A stretch of DNA of 64,000 nt from Sporosarcina sp. ZBG7A (GCF_000813425.1 NZ_JWIB01000005.1:1-64000), one strand, 5' to 3'. Shown: positions 17,813 through 26,273, counted from the first letter of the stretch. Numbers and translations: made by a program. Notes: generated from the sequence alone by a model not told the origin.

Positions 17813-18924
17813 AAAGACACCACTTTTTCACTGAACACAGTAAGTTCGGACAACACAGATTCGTCGATTTCAATACCGAGACCTGGCTTTTCGTTCAAGC
17901 GAATGAATGGAACATCGTATTGTAGATTCCCAACATCTTTGCTGAATTTAAGAGGCCCTGTCAATTCAACACTAGACATTGCTTTTTGAGAGAACGCCAC
18001 ATGGAATCCTGCTGCTGATCCGATGGAGGACTCCACCATTGAGCCTACTTGACAATCGATTCCCGCCATTTCTGCCATGTGCGCGAGCTTCATAGCAGGA
18101 TACATCCCGCCACATTTCATCAACTTAATATTCACTTTGTCTGCTGCACGTTTTGCGATGATTTCACGCATTTCTCGTACTCCTCGAAGTCCTTCATCCG
18201 CCATCAAAGGCGTTGCACTCTTCGATTTCACTTCGACCAACCCATCGATATCATCTGCCTTAACGGGCTGTTCCAGCCAGTCAAGATGGCAAGCTTCTAA
18301 CTTTTTCATAGCCTGCAATGTAGTCGAACTATTGACCCAACCTTGGTTGACGTCCACTCGAATTGCGATAGTTTCTCCTACACGTTTACGAACCGCTTGA
18401 ATGCGTTTCACGTCTTCAGCAACATTTGTTCCGACCTTCATTTTAAACGATGTATATCCCGCCTCCATACGCTGAGCAGCCTCTTCTGCCATCGCTTCCG
18501 GCTCCCCAATGCTTAAGACGTGTGTAATCGGGAATTCACTATGATAACGGCCACCGAGTAATTGGTAGGCTGGTATTCCAAGACTTTTACCCACGGCATC
18601 GAAACAAGCGATGTCAATGGCTGCTTTTGCAGTTGGTACTCCGTAAATTTCTTTGTCCATCGTTTCATGAAGGCGTTCAAATTCACTCGGATTCAGTCCG
18701 ATAACAGCTGGAGCTAACGTATGGCGAAGCACTGCGAACGTCCCTTCCCAACTCTCCCCAGTGACGTGATCATCTGCAACGGCTTCCCCATATCCGACGA
18801 TTCCAGTGTCAGTAGTAAGCTTCACGATGATTGAAGGCATGTCATCATACGTTGCATAACTAATGACGAATGGCTCATGAAGTGGTAGTCTAATAGCAAA
18901 AATCTCAATTTCTTTAATTTTCAT
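17809..18924 (-). CDS. Enolase-superfamily dipeptide epimerase (L-Ala-D/L-Glu type)
   Basis: A 371-residue member of the muconate lactonising subgroup. Catalytic lysines are in FKMKVG (K161, K163) and NIKLMKCGG (K267). Metal ligands are in IRVDVNQGW (D191), WLEQP (E218) and MADEG (D243). The GSMVESSIGSAA loop is typical of L-Ala-D/L-Glu epimerases, which convert dipeptides from murein recycling so that both residues can be used. Other dipeptide specificities occur in this family, so the substrate needs testing. It is the first gene of a two-gene operon with the GNAT gene. A direct-repeat motif lies 48 nt upstream, matching one before nhaC. Confidence 0.9.
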   Translation of the reverse strand: MKIKEIEIFAIRLPLHEPFVISYATYDDMPSIIVKLTTDTGIVGYGEAVADDHVTGESWEGTFAVLRHTLAPAVIGLNPSEFERLHETMDKEIYGVPTAKAAIDIACFDAVGKSLGIPAYQLLGGRYHSEFPITHVLSIGEPEAMAEEAAQRMEAGYTSFKMKVGTNVAEDVKRIQAVRKRVGETIAIRVDVNQGWVNSSTTLQAMKKLEACHLDWLEQPVKADDIDGLVEVKSKSATPLMADEGLRGVREMREIIAKRAADKVNIKLMKCGGMYPAMKLAHMAEMAGIDCQVGSMVESSIGSAAGFHVAFSQKAMSSVELTGPLKFSKDVGNLQYDVPFIRLNEKPGLGIEIDESVLSELTVFSEKVVSL

Positions 18925-18971
18925 ACAAATATCCCCTTCCTGCTTGGCAAGTTATTAATTTCATTGTATCA

Positions 18972-18993
18972 TTGTCGTTAAATAGTCGCTAAT
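18972..18993. promoter_or_regulatory. Putative operator shared with nhaC, copy A
   Basis: TTGTCGTTAAATAGTCGCTA followed by AT: two direct half-sites (GTCGTTAA and GTCGCTAA) one helical turn apart. It lies between the divergent epimerase and regulator genes. Copy B at 21834-21854 matches at 19 of 21 positions. The binding protein is inferred to be the adjacent regulator. Confidence 0.6.
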
Positions 18994-19010
18994 TAAAAAG
19001 GTGGTTGAAC

Positions 19011-20252
19011 ATGAGAACAAAAGTCGCGATATTCGGATCCAAAGAATTTTGTCAACGTGCAATACAATTCACCGAGCAACGCAGTGAAATCATTTTAGAT
19101 TTGTATCCATATACCATTCCTAGTGAAGCACCTGACCTTTTGAAAAAGTTACTTCCTTGTGATGCAATTCTTTTTTCTGGATCACTTCCTTATGTCGCCT
19201 CGACTGACGTACTAGCATCGATTCCTGTGCCTTCCGTCTATCTAAAACAAGACGAGACGGAGATCACAACTACACTACTGGCAATTTCATTAAAACAACC
19301 GTTGGAACTCGAAAATATGTCCATCGATGTTCGTGAATCCACCGTCATAGAAAACGTATTAGCAGATATAAAGGTTGGTGAACAGCGCCCTCTCATTTAT
19401 CAATTAGAAGAAAATTATGCTTTAGACGAGCTTGTTCAATTTCACTCATCAGCTTTTGAGAAGAACCTTTTAAATGTCGCCGTTACTAGTGTTCATGCGG
19501 TTTATGATCGTTTAACAGATCTTGGAATCCCTGTTTTTAAAATGATTAGTGTAAAAAGTTCATTCTTAAAAACAATTGACCGTGTTTGCCAAGAAGCACT
19601 TTTACAAAAAAGCGAGACGGCCAAAATCGCTGCAGGTATTTTAGATGATTCCATTCTCACACCTGAAATGAAAGACGCTTCTAAAAAACTTGCTCACTTT
19701 TTGCACGCCCATTGCATACATGCAGAAGAAGGCATCCTATTTTACACAACTCAAGGTGCCATTCAGTCGGCTTTGCACATACCTGAATTCCAACTACTCG
19801 CCGCACAAGTGGGAGGTCAGTTGGCTTTCGGAAGCGGTCGTACACTTACCTCGGCAAAGGAAAACGCTCTGAGTGCACTCCGATATATGCGAACCGAACA
19901 GAACGCGGGTCCCTATTTGTTGGACGAAAAGAAAGAATTGCATAGTCTTCTTCACTCAACTGGAAGTGCTGTTGAATTGAGAGTAATTGAACCTGTCCTC
20001 GCAGAAATAGCTGAAAAAACAGCTCTAAGTCCAGCTGTGTTATCAAAGCTTGCCACATTCGGGCAAAGTCAACAATCCACTCAATTCACTGCAAATGATT
20101 TAGCGAGTCACCTAGGTGTTTCTCGCCGAACTGCAGAACGGACCATTAAAAAGTTACTTTCGAGCGCGTATGCAAACACAGTAGGCGAAGAAATGACATA
20201 TCGGCAAGGAAGGCCACGAGCTGTTTATGAGTTGAACTTTCCGGTGTATTAA
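19011..20252 (+). CDS. Putative transcriptional regulator with large sensor region and C-terminal HTH
   Basis: A 413-residue protein I cannot assign to a named family. Residues 1-125 look like an alpha/beta receiver-like domain (RTKVAIFGSKEFCQRA, PCDAILFSGSLPY). Residues 150-295 look like a degenerate nucleotide-cyclase/GGDEF-like fold ending in QLAFGSGRTLTSAKENAL, a G-x-G-x-T...NA..AL pattern seen in such ligand domains. A DNA-binding helix-turn-helix lies at 358-385 (ANDLASHLGVSRRTAERTIK) with a wing. The start is the ATG at 19011, after AAAGGTGG; the TTG at 19005 is too close. It is divergent from the epimerase operon, convergent with nhaC, and probably controls both through the shared direct-repeat motif. 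Confidence 0.72.
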   Translation: MRTKVAIFGSKEFCQRAIQFTEQRSEIILDLYPYTIPSEAPDLLKKLLPCDAILFSGSLPYVASTDVLASIPVPSVYLKQDETEITTTLLAISLKQPLELENMSIDVRESTVIENVLADIKVGEQRPLIYQLEENYALDELVQFHSSAFEKNLLNVAVTSVHAVYDRLTDLGIPVFKMISVKSSFLKTIDRVCQEALLQKSETAKIAAGILDDSILTPEMKDASKKLAHFLHAHCIHAEEGILFYTTQGAIQSALHIPEFQLLAAQVGGQLAFGSGRTLTSAKENALSALRYMRTEQNAGPYLLDEKKELHSLLHSTGSAVELRVIEPVLAEIAEKTALSPAVLSKLATFGQSQQSTQFTANDLASHLGVSRRTAERTIKKLLSSAYANTVGEEMTYRQGRPRAVYELNFPVY

Positions 20253-20257
20253 AGAAA

Positions 20258-20302
20258 AGGCTGCCCAGTAAATCAGTTAACACCTGATTCCCTGAACAGC
20301 CT
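20258..20302. terminator. Bidirectional terminator between regulator and nhaC
   Basis: Outer stem AGGCTG/CAGCCT and inner AATCAG/CTGATT, with a T-run (CTCTTTTTT) on the + strand and TTTTCTTT on the minus strand. Confidence 0.75.
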
Positions 20303-20309
20303 CTCTTTT

Positions 20310-21794
20310 TTATGAATGGACGGGCACTTGTTGTTCTTGCTGCTCTTCCAATGAATCCCCTAATAATTTCTTTTCCTCTTCGTCCACACGTTGTCTTTCC
20401 TCTGCTGTCATTTTCACAATAGAGAATCCAGTCAACGCGTAGATAATTGATAGAATTGGAACGACAAAGTTAATAATCGCGTAGGGACCGTACTCTGTCA
20501 CTCCAACACCAAGTGTTCCAAGGATGAATACTCCACACGTATTCCATGGGATGAATACTGATGTTAACGTCCCTCCATCTTCTAGCGCACGAGATAAGTT
20601 TTTCGAACTGAGACCTTTATCTTTATAAGCTTTACTGAACATACGTGAAGGTACAACAATTGAAATGTATTGTTCAGAACATGTTGCATTCGTCATAAAG
20701 CAAGCACCAATCGTTGAGATGATCAATGACGATGTCGACTTTACAACTTTCAAGAGCTGATCCATGATTGCCTTCAGCATACCGGAATACTCCAAGATTC
20801 CGCCGAACGTCATTGCAACTATTGTCATCGATACGGTATACATCATGGAGTCCAGTCCACCCCCGTCAAACAAGTTGTCGACGAGTTCATTTCCTGTTTT
20901 AATGGAGAACCCTTCTTGTAATGCAACTAACGCTTCTGTAACCGAGCCATCTTGAATGAAAATCTGGCTCAGGAACCCCATTACGATTCCGACAATAAGT
21001 GCTGGAACAGCTGGAACTTTTAGTGCCACCATGACAATTACAGAAAGTGGTACGAGTAATAGCCAAGGTGAGATAAGGAAACTTTCCTCCATGACTTTTG
21101 AAGTTTGAGCGATATTGTCCATATTGAGATTTCCATCTGCGAAACGTCTACCGAGCACCGTGAACACACCAAATGCGATGATGAGCGCTGGAATCGTTGT
21201 ATATAACATGTGTTTAATATGATCAAATAGATCCGTACCGGTTAGACCGGAAGCTAAGTTTGTCGTGTCTGAAAGCGGTGACATTTTATCCCCAAAATAA
21301 GCACCAGAAATGACCGCTCCTGCAACCATCCCCGCTGGAATGCCCATGCTGAGCCCAATACCCATTCCTGCAACACCGATCGTCGCCATAGTAGACCATG
21401 AACTTCCGATTGCGAGTGAAACGATCGAACAAATGATCATAATTGCTACTAAGAACCAAGCTGGCGTAATTAGTTTTAGGCCGTAAAAAATCATCGTAGC
21501 GACAATTCCTCCACCCATCCATGAACCGATCGTGAGTCCGACAAGCATGATGATTACGACTGCAGGAAGCGCCAGACGAATCCCTTTATACATCATTTCC
21601 TCTATTTCTTTCCAGTTGAATCCATATTTCCAAGCGACAAGTGATGCAATTGAAGTTCCAACGATTAACGGCATATGAGGGCCCTGTTTAAGCCAGACCA
21701 CTGTGACAAGCATGACGCCAATCATAATTACTAACGGTAGGATCGCCATCCAAAAATTAATCTCACGTTTTTCTCTAGTTTTTCTCTGTTCCAT
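20310..21794 (-). CDS. nhaC: NhaC-family carrier
   Basis: A 494-residue inner-membrane protein with about 11-12 hydrophobic segments and the family motif GDKMSPLSDTTNLASG. NhaC proteins exchange Na+ and H+, but members of the family also carry organic substrates such as malate/lactate (MleN). The gene shares a regulatory motif with a dipeptide epimerase operon, so a carrier for an amino acid or peptide-derived compound is as likely as a plain Na+/H+ antiporter. The C-terminal tail is very acidic and glutamine-rich (EEQQEQQVPVHS). The ATG follows GGGGGTGG. Confidence 0.88.
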   Translation of the reverse strand: MEQRKTREKREINFWMAILPLVIMIGVMLVTVVWLKQGPHMPLIVGTSIASLVAWKYGFNWKEIEEMMYKGIRLALPAVVIIMLVGLTIGSWMGGGIVATMIFYGLKLITPAWFLVAIMIICSIVSLAIGSSWSTMATIGVAGMGIGLSMGIPAGMVAGAVISGAYFGDKMSPLSDTTNLASGLTGTDLFDHIKHMLYTTIPALIIAFGVFTVLGRRFADGNLNMDNIAQTSKVMEESFLISPWLLLVPLSVIVMVALKVPAVPALIVGIVMGFLSQIFIQDGSVTEALVALQEGFSIKTGNELVDNLFDGGGLDSMMYTVSMTIVAMTFGGILEYSGMLKAIMDQLLKVVKSTSSLIISTIGACFMTNATCSEQYISIVVPSRMFSKAYKDKGLSSKNLSRALEDGGTLTSVFIPWNTCGVFILGTLGVGVTEYGPYAIINFVVPILSIIYALTGFSIVKMTAEERQRVDEEEKKLLGDSLEEQQEQQVPVHS

Positions 21795-21833
21795 CTGGAA
21801 CCACCCCCAGCAAAATGTCAGACTAGCACTAAC

Positions 21834-21854
21834 TGTCGCTTAATAGTCGTTAAT
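21834..21854. promoter_or_regulatory. Putative operator upstream of nhaC, copy B
   Basis: TGTCGCTTAATAGTCGTTAA followed by T lies 40 nt before the nhaC start, in the same orientation and nearly the same distance as copy A before the epimerase gene. Confidence 0.6.
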
Positions 21855-22016
21855 CGAATAATAAACTCGCTTTTCTGCATTGTCAATAGTTTTTCTGTAA
21901 ACGGTTACAATGGTATACTAGGTAAGGCAGAATGATTCTACACTTATGAGCTCCTCCTTCCCAGATATTGATAATGATTTGGGTACAATTCTATAGAACA
22001 AAGGTGGTTACTTACT

Positions 22017-22880
22017 ATGAAAAAGGAGCATAAAAAGGAGACATTCTGGCACTTTGTACGCCGATATTTATTTATCGCGTTTGGTGCAGGCCTTGCAGCA
22101 GTTGCATTGGAGTTATTCTTAATTCCTAACTCAGTCATTGATGGTGGGATTATCGGAATTTCACTGATCATCAATTATTTAAGCGACATCCCCTTCGGAA
22201 TTTTAATTCTGATTTTCAACTTACCGTTTGTATTTTTTGGGTACAAACATATTGGGAAAAACTTTTTCCTCTCTTCCTCGTTTGCTATTGTATTTCTAGC
22301 TGTCATCGAATTTCCATTGAAAGCAGTCGGTCCATTTGTAACAGACCCACTACTTGCGACAGCGTTCGGAGGAATACTTCTTGGAGCGGGTGTTGGGATT
22401 GTCATTCGAAATGGTGGCGCACTGGATGGAACAGAAATATTGGGGATATTGTTGACGAAAAAAGTTCCTTATTCAGTTGGTGAATTCGTGATGTTCCTTA
22501 ACATCTTTATCTTTGGTTGGGCAGGATTTGTGCTTGGCCCTGAAAAAGCAATGTATTCCATTTTGACCTATTACATAGCGGCCAAAGCGATCGATGCTGT
22601 TATTCAAGGGTTTGACGAGACGAAAGCAGCGATTATCGTTTCGGATGAATACGAAGAAATGGCTGCTGCGATTGGCAAGCGCTTAGGACGTTCCGTGACG
22701 AAGTTGCACGGTAAAGGTGGATATAGTGATGATGAAAAAGATGTTATTTATGTAGTGGTGACGCGTCTTGAGTTGACGAAGTTAAAAGAGATTGTGCATG
22801 ATATCGATCCATCTGCATTTACGACAATTATGGATACACAAGAAACTCACGGTTCACGGTTTAAGTCAGCAATCCATTAA
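22017..22880 (+). CDS. YitT-family membrane protein (DUF161/DUF2179), copy 2
   Basis: A 287-residue relative of the protein at 9813-10673, with the same layout. Membrane segments run to about residue 195, with [12 protein letters not shown] and [11 protein letters not shown] in place of the AGGVSGIS and GNGSTGGT motifs. A C-terminal DUF2179 domain follows ([32 protein letters not shown]). The start ATG follows AAAGGTGG. It is monocistronic with its own terminator. Family function is not established; the differing signature loops suggest the two copies belong to separate subgroups. Confidence 0.85.
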   Translation: MKKEHKKETFWHFVRRYLFIAFGAGLAAVALELFLIPNSVIDGGIIGISLIINYLSDIPFGILILIFNLPFVFFGYKHIGKNFFLSSSFAIVFLAVIEFPLKAVGPFVTDPLLATAFGGILLGAGVGIVIRNGGALDGTEILGILLTKKVPYSVGEFVMFLNIFIFGWAGFVLGPEKAMYSILTYYIAAKAIDAVIQGFDETKAAIIVSDEYEEMAAAIGKRLGRSVTKLHGKGGYSDDEKDVIYVVVTRLELTKLKEIVHDIDPSAFTTIMDTQETHGSRFKSAIH

Positions 22881-22886
22881 TAGCAT

Positions 22887-22936
22887 AAAGGGCTGTCCCA
22901 AGAAGTCATATACATGACACTATGGGCCAGCCCTTT
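22887..22936 (+). terminator. Terminator after YitT copy 2
   Basis: 9-bp stem AAAGGGCTG / CAGCCCTTT with additional inner pairing, followed by AATTTTGTATTT. Confidence 0.75.
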
Positions 22937-22988
22937 AATTTTGTATTTATAAAAGAAACTCGCGAAAACTTGAGATCCTGTAACCGAA

Positions 22989-23519
22989 TCACTTTCGATT
23001 TATATGAAATAGTACATGTTTTTTTAATGAACTGCCTTCTTTAACTTTCGGATGATCAAAATTCTCAATAAAATTCATACCAATTTTTCTCATCACGTTT
23101 TTTGAAGGTTGATTGATATCAGCCGTAAAACTATAAACATCAGTGAAATTTAGTTCGGTGAATCCATATTCTAAACAGGCTGCCGCTCCCTCTGTTGCAT
23201 ATCCTTTTCCCCAAGCTTCTTTTTTAAGTCGCCACCCAATTTCTATGCAAGGTGTAAAATCAGCGTCAAATGTTGCCCTATGAAATCCTATTAGCCCAAT
23301 AAACTCCTTATTTGTTTTTTCTTCCACGGCATATAGTCCAAATCCACATTCTTTAATTTCAGATATTATTGCTTGATAAAAAGCATTTGTTTCTTCATAT
23401 GTTAAGCTCGCAGGAAAATATGTCATAACTTCTTCGTCTTCATTGAGTCTTCGAAATGGTTCTAGATCTGTTTCTTTCCAATCCCGTAATATTAATCTTG
23501 CAGTTTCTAAATATATCAT
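22989..23519 (-). CDS. RimJ/RimL-type GNAT acetyltransferase
   Basis: A 176-residue acetyltransferase opening with the typical ETARLILRDWKETDLEPF strand and containing the acetyl-CoA loop WGKGYATEGAAACLEYGF and the closing NQPSKNVMRKIGM. Relatives acetylate ribosomal-protein N-termini or small amines; the substrate here is unknown. The start ATG follows GAGGTGTGAA. First gene of an AT-rich run of small minus-strand genes. The motif AATCTAGCCCTATTGTAGCG lies at 23541, just upstream. Confidence 0.88.
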   Translation of the reverse strand: MIYLETARLILRDWKETDLEPFRRLNEDEEVMTYFPASLTYEETNAFYQAIISEIKECGFGLYAVEEKTNKEFIGLIGFHRATFDADFTPCIEIGWRLKKEAWGKGYATEGAAACLEYGFTELNFTDVYSFTADINQPSKNVMRKIGMNFIENFDHPKVKEGSSLKKHVLFHINRK

Positions 23520-23540
23520 TTCACACCTCTTAAGTTTTTC

Positions 23541-23565
23541 AATCTAGCCCTATTGTAGCGCAGCC
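23541..23565. repeat. Island motif, copy 1
   Basis: AATCTAGCCCTATTGTAGCG then CAGCC. About 18 of 21 leading positions match copy 3 at 24971; it lies just upstream of the GNAT gene at 22989-23519. Confidence 0.55.
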
Positions 23566-23613
23566 TTTCCCCCCTCAATTGAGGATGATTGCTTAAATAG
23601 ATACTTCAATTAG

Positions 23614-24018
23614 TTAAGGAGCAAATCCATAAAAAATTAACGTAAAAATAAACATCGAAATGAAACTAATTGCTAGTAATAAAGCCAACCACAATAGATA
23701 GATGATGACTCTTAACCAAGTTTTAGCAACTAGCCTTTTTGCTATTCTAAACGAAACGTAAGCAATAATTACAAGCGAAGGTAAAATGTATAAGAAAGAA
23801 AATAACCCTACCCAATCACCAAGACTTTGAAAACCACCGTCCATTACAGGTCCATCATATAGGTGATACTTATCCGTTATTTTGGAGATTCCTGATAAAA
23901 ATACGATAGAAAGCAAAGCGAAATAAAGAAGAATTGTAACCCTGATAGTTCTTTTTTCACCGAATAAAACAAAATACATAAAAAGTAAAAATAGGATCAA
24001 GACAATTATTTTAAACAT
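23614..24018 (-). CDS. Small membrane protein, unknown
   Basis: A 134-residue protein with four strongly hydrophobic segments (about residues 3-20, 26-44, 70-92, 104-130) and no recognisable motif apart from a short extracytoplasmic loop (KYHLYDGPVMDGGFQSLGDW). The ATG follows GAGGTGAAAAT. Single-gene unit in the AT-rich island. Function unknown. Confidence 0.7.
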   Translation of the reverse strand: MFKIIVLILFLLFMYFVLFGEKRTIRVTILLYFALLSIVFLSGISKITDKYHLYDGPVMDGGFQSLGDWVGLFSFLYILPSLVIIAYVSFRIAKRLVAKTWLRVIIYLLWLALLLAISFISMFIFTLIFYGFAP

Positions 24019-24187
24019 ATTTTCACCTCGAATGAAAGAGTCATTTATCCAAAAAAATTATTATTTTTGTAAATTTGAAGGGTATGGGTGCAACCTCTTA
24101 CACAGAAATTGCCTCCGATAGTATAAGAAGAATCTTTAAAATTGGAGAGTTAAATCATTTCAAATCATTTAAAGTCTCATTCAATAT

Positions 24188-24625
24188 TTATCTGATTTTC
24201 TCCGCCAACTCTAAAATAATTCCCTCTGGACCACGAACGTAGCATAACTTATAACTTTCTTCATATTGCTCTATCTCACTAAAGATTTCAGTGCCATTCT
24301 TTTTCAATTTCGCAATAACAGCTTCAATATCTTCAACATTAAAGCAAATATGTCGAATACCCAGCGTATTTGCTAAAGGTTGCTGAATATCATTTTCATC
24401 TGACGGTGTATAGAATTTGACTAGCTCTATCCATGTCTGACCATCTGGCATCCCCAGTCCTACACATGCCGTTTTAACCCCATTAAGCCCAACTATTCTG
24501 TCCAACTGTTCTCCATGCAACTCCCATTCCGCCTGCACTTCAAGTCCTAAATCGAGAAAAAACGCTTTGGTCTCCAAAAGATCATTTACATTTATACTCA
24601 CATGATCTATTTTATTGATTTTCAA
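24188..24625 (-). CDS. VOC/glyoxalase-fold protein
   Basis: A 145-residue vicinal-oxygen-chelate protein with two beta-alpha-beta-beta-beta halves: KIDHVSINVNDLLETKAFF, then GIRHICFNVEDIEAVIAKL. Candidate metal ligands are H8, H96 (in IRHICF) and E141 (in IILELAEK). Relatives include glyoxalase I, methylmalonyl-CoA epimerase and antibiotic-modifying enzymes; the reaction here cannot be fixed. The start is TTG, 7 nt after GGAGGTG. Single-gene unit. Confidence 0.85.
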   Translation of the reverse strand: MKINKIDHVSINVNDLLETKAFFLDLGLEVQAEWELHGEQLDRIVGLNGVKTACVGLGMPDGQTWIELVKFYTPSDENDIQQPLANTLGIRHICFNVEDIEAVIAKLKKNGTEIFSEIEQYEESYKLCYVRGPEGIILELAEKIR

Positions 24626-24752
24626 ATTTCACACCTCCAATGTTCCCATTATTTTCAATATCCGTATTCATGTAAGGTTTATTAGTTTGAGGGTAAATAT
24701 TCTTAATATCTTCCTTCTCATCAATATCCCTTTAAAAGAGATGTTCAACAAT

Positions 24753-24776
24753 CAATCTTGCACGATTACTGAATTG
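24753..24776. repeat. Island motif, copy 2 (diverged)
   Basis: AATCTTGCACGATTACTGAA upstream of the VOC gene. It resembles copy 5 (AATCTTGCCCTGTTTGCTGAA) more than copies 1 and 3. The remaining 24626-24829 holds nothing else recognisable. Confidence 0.4.
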
Positions 24777-24829
24777 GTGAAGATCCTTTAAACCAAAATT
24801 ACTCCCGATTACGGATACACAACAAGTAA

Positions 24830-24967
24830 TTAGTCATTCGCACTTTTTTCTACTAGCTTTTTCAACAGTTCTTTAATTTCTTCATTTTGTTGAGTCCCTT
24901 TTCTAAGTTGCGTGTCTATTGAAAGAAGAAAAATTATTGTAATAGTAAAACCTATAAGAAGACCCAC
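24830..24967 (-). CDS. Tiny membrane-anchored coiled-coil protein
   Basis: A 45-codon frame starting GTG: one hydrophobic segment (GLLIGFTITIIFLL), then a charged helix with RKGTQQNEEIKELLKKLVEK. The layout is like that of the DUF4083-type gene at 25683-25859. The ribosome binding site (AGGGCC) is weak, so the start and expression are uncertain. Function unknown. Confidence 0.5.
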   Translation of the reverse strand: MGLLIGFTITIIFLLSIDTQLRKGTQQNEEIKELLKKLVEKSAND

Positions 24968-24970
24968 TAT

Positions 24971-24993
24971 AATCTGGCCCTATTGCTGCACGG
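24971..24993. repeat. Island motif, copy 3
   Basis: AATCTGGCCCTATTGCTGCA then CGG. Very close to copy 1, and directly upstream of the tiny gene at 24830-24967. Confidence 0.55.
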
Positions 24994-25031
24994 TTTTGTT
25001 CCATTAACGGTTCAGTTAATATAATAAAAAA

Positions 25032-25556
25032 TTAAAATAAAGTCCTAATATCTTCCCATCCATATACAAGTTCGGAAAGTTCCTTACCACCAATCTCTAC
25101 TTCAACAGTATCTATTTTTCTTCCCCCAAGTGATTCATAAAACTTACGAGAATTATTATCTTCCAAAACAAGAACAAGCATTGAGTTCAGTCCAACTTCA
25201 ATAATATCATTGATGATTGGCTTAAAAAGAGCTGTTCCAATTCCCTTTCCCTGATAATCTTGTAAAATATAGATGGCGTATAACTCCCCATCATACCCTT
25301 TATATTTACCGCTTCTTTCTTTACCTCCTTTGGCAAACCCAACTATTTCTCCACCGTTGTTTTCCGCTACATAAATATCCCCATGGGGAATGGCATTGGT
25401 CCACATCTGTTCACGACTTTCATACGAAAGGCTCGTTAAATATTCATCAGGCACTATGTTTGCATATGTTGTTTTCCAACTGTCGACGTGTACTTTAGCT
25501 ATTCCGAAAGCATCTGTTACAACTGCTTTTCTAATTTTATAAAGATCGTTATCCAC
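25032..25556 (-). CDS. GNAT acetyltransferase
   Basis: A 174-residue acetyltransferase with the acetyl-CoA loop DYQGKGIGTALFKPIIND and the closing DNNSRKFYESLGG. The N-terminal ...VDSWKTTYANIVPDEYL segment is typical of a large Bacillus GNAT group of unknown substrate. The start is GTG after GGGGATTAAATAA. Single-gene unit in the island; the upstream gap 25557-25682 has a GTTGTTACACAAC palindrome but no clear motif copy. Confidence 0.88.
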   Translation of the reverse strand: MDNDLYKIRKAVVTDAFGIAKVHVDSWKTTYANIVPDEYLTSLSYESREQMWTNAIPHGDIYVAENNGGEIVGFAKGGKERSGKYKGYDGELYAIYILQDYQGKGIGTALFKPIINDIIEVGLNSMLVLVLEDNNSRKFYESLGGRKIDTVEVEIGGKELSELVYGWEDIRTLF

Positions 25557-25682
25557 TTATTTAATCCCCATCCATATTCCACAAAATGGTTCGTTTGAAG
25601 CTCAGCTGTTGTTACACAACTGCACCCTATAAACGAAGAGTGGACACGCTTGCTCATTAGCGCTTTGGATTGTCTGCCTTTT

Positions 25683-25859
25683 TTACTGATTAAGGTTATC
25701 TATTTTCTTTTCAATTCTATCGAGTTGCTGTTTTCGCTTATTTTTAGAACGAATCAATAATACAATCAAAGCTATAATTATCACTGTAAAACTTAGTGAA
25801 ACCAGTGTAAATACGATATCTCCTAAGTTAACCGTGCTATTAATTGAATCTAATTTAAT
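25683..25859 (-). CDS. DUF4083-like small membrane protein with apparent ATT start
   Basis: A 58-residue open frame: NLGDIVFTLVSLSFTVIIIA membrane segment, then a basic coiled-coil tail RKQQLDRIEKKIDNLNQ, the layout of DUF4083 proteins. No ATG, GTG or TTG is present in the first 25 codons. An excellent ribosome binding site, AAGGAGG, lies 8 nt before an in-frame ATT, so initiation at AUU (as in infC) or a mutated start is likely. The conserved C-terminal part argues that the frame has been under selection. Function unknown. Confidence 0.55.
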   Translation of the reverse strand: MKLDSINSTVNLGDIVFTLVSLSFTVIIIALIVLLIRSKNKRKQQLDRIEKKIDNLNQ

Positions 25860-25884
25860 TTTCCTCTCCTCCTTTTCAACTTCT

Positions 25885-25910
25885 AATCATCTGCCCGATT
25901 GTAACGCAGT
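25885..25910. repeat. Island motif, copy 4
   Basis: AATCATCTGCCCGATTGTAA then CGCAGT, upstream of the DUF4083-like gene, followed by GCAACAACAGCCTCAG. Confidence 0.5.
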
Positions 25911-25953
25911 CCTTATGCAACAACAGCCTCAGATCGACGTCAATACACATAAT

Positions 25954-26133
25954 TTATTCTCTAATGCTTTTAACTTTATCAAAAATATATAGTATCCCAA
26001 TAATGATTAAAATTACCATAGCTACGATATAAAAACCTGATTGAAAGGTATGACTTAGGGATGACATGCTGCTTACTACTACACTTCCTAAAACAAAAAA
26101 CAATATTACCATAGACAATACTCTGTCCTTCAT
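25954..26133 (-). CDS. Small two-helix membrane protein
   Basis: A 59-residue protein with two hydrophobic helices (VLSMVILFFVLGSVVVSS and GFYIVAMVILIIIGILYIF) and a short basic tail. The start is the ATG at 26133. Its ribosome binding site is a run of nine G's, six nt upstream. The longer in-frame reading to 26211 lacks a ribosome binding site. Function unknown; the G-run may make expression unstable. Confidence 0.6.
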   Translation of the reverse strand: MKDRVLSMVILFFVLGSVVVSSMSSLSHTFQSGFYIVAMVILIIIGILYIFDKVKSIRE

Positions 26134-26273
26134 ATTGAGCCCCCCCCCATAAATTTCAATCTTATAGTTACATAGTGGCCAAATTGCGATATAGATGCTA
26201 GAGCTTATCAATCAATCACAGCATTTTGCTGAAAGTCATAAAAGAATAGAATTTACAACTGCATAGTTATAGG

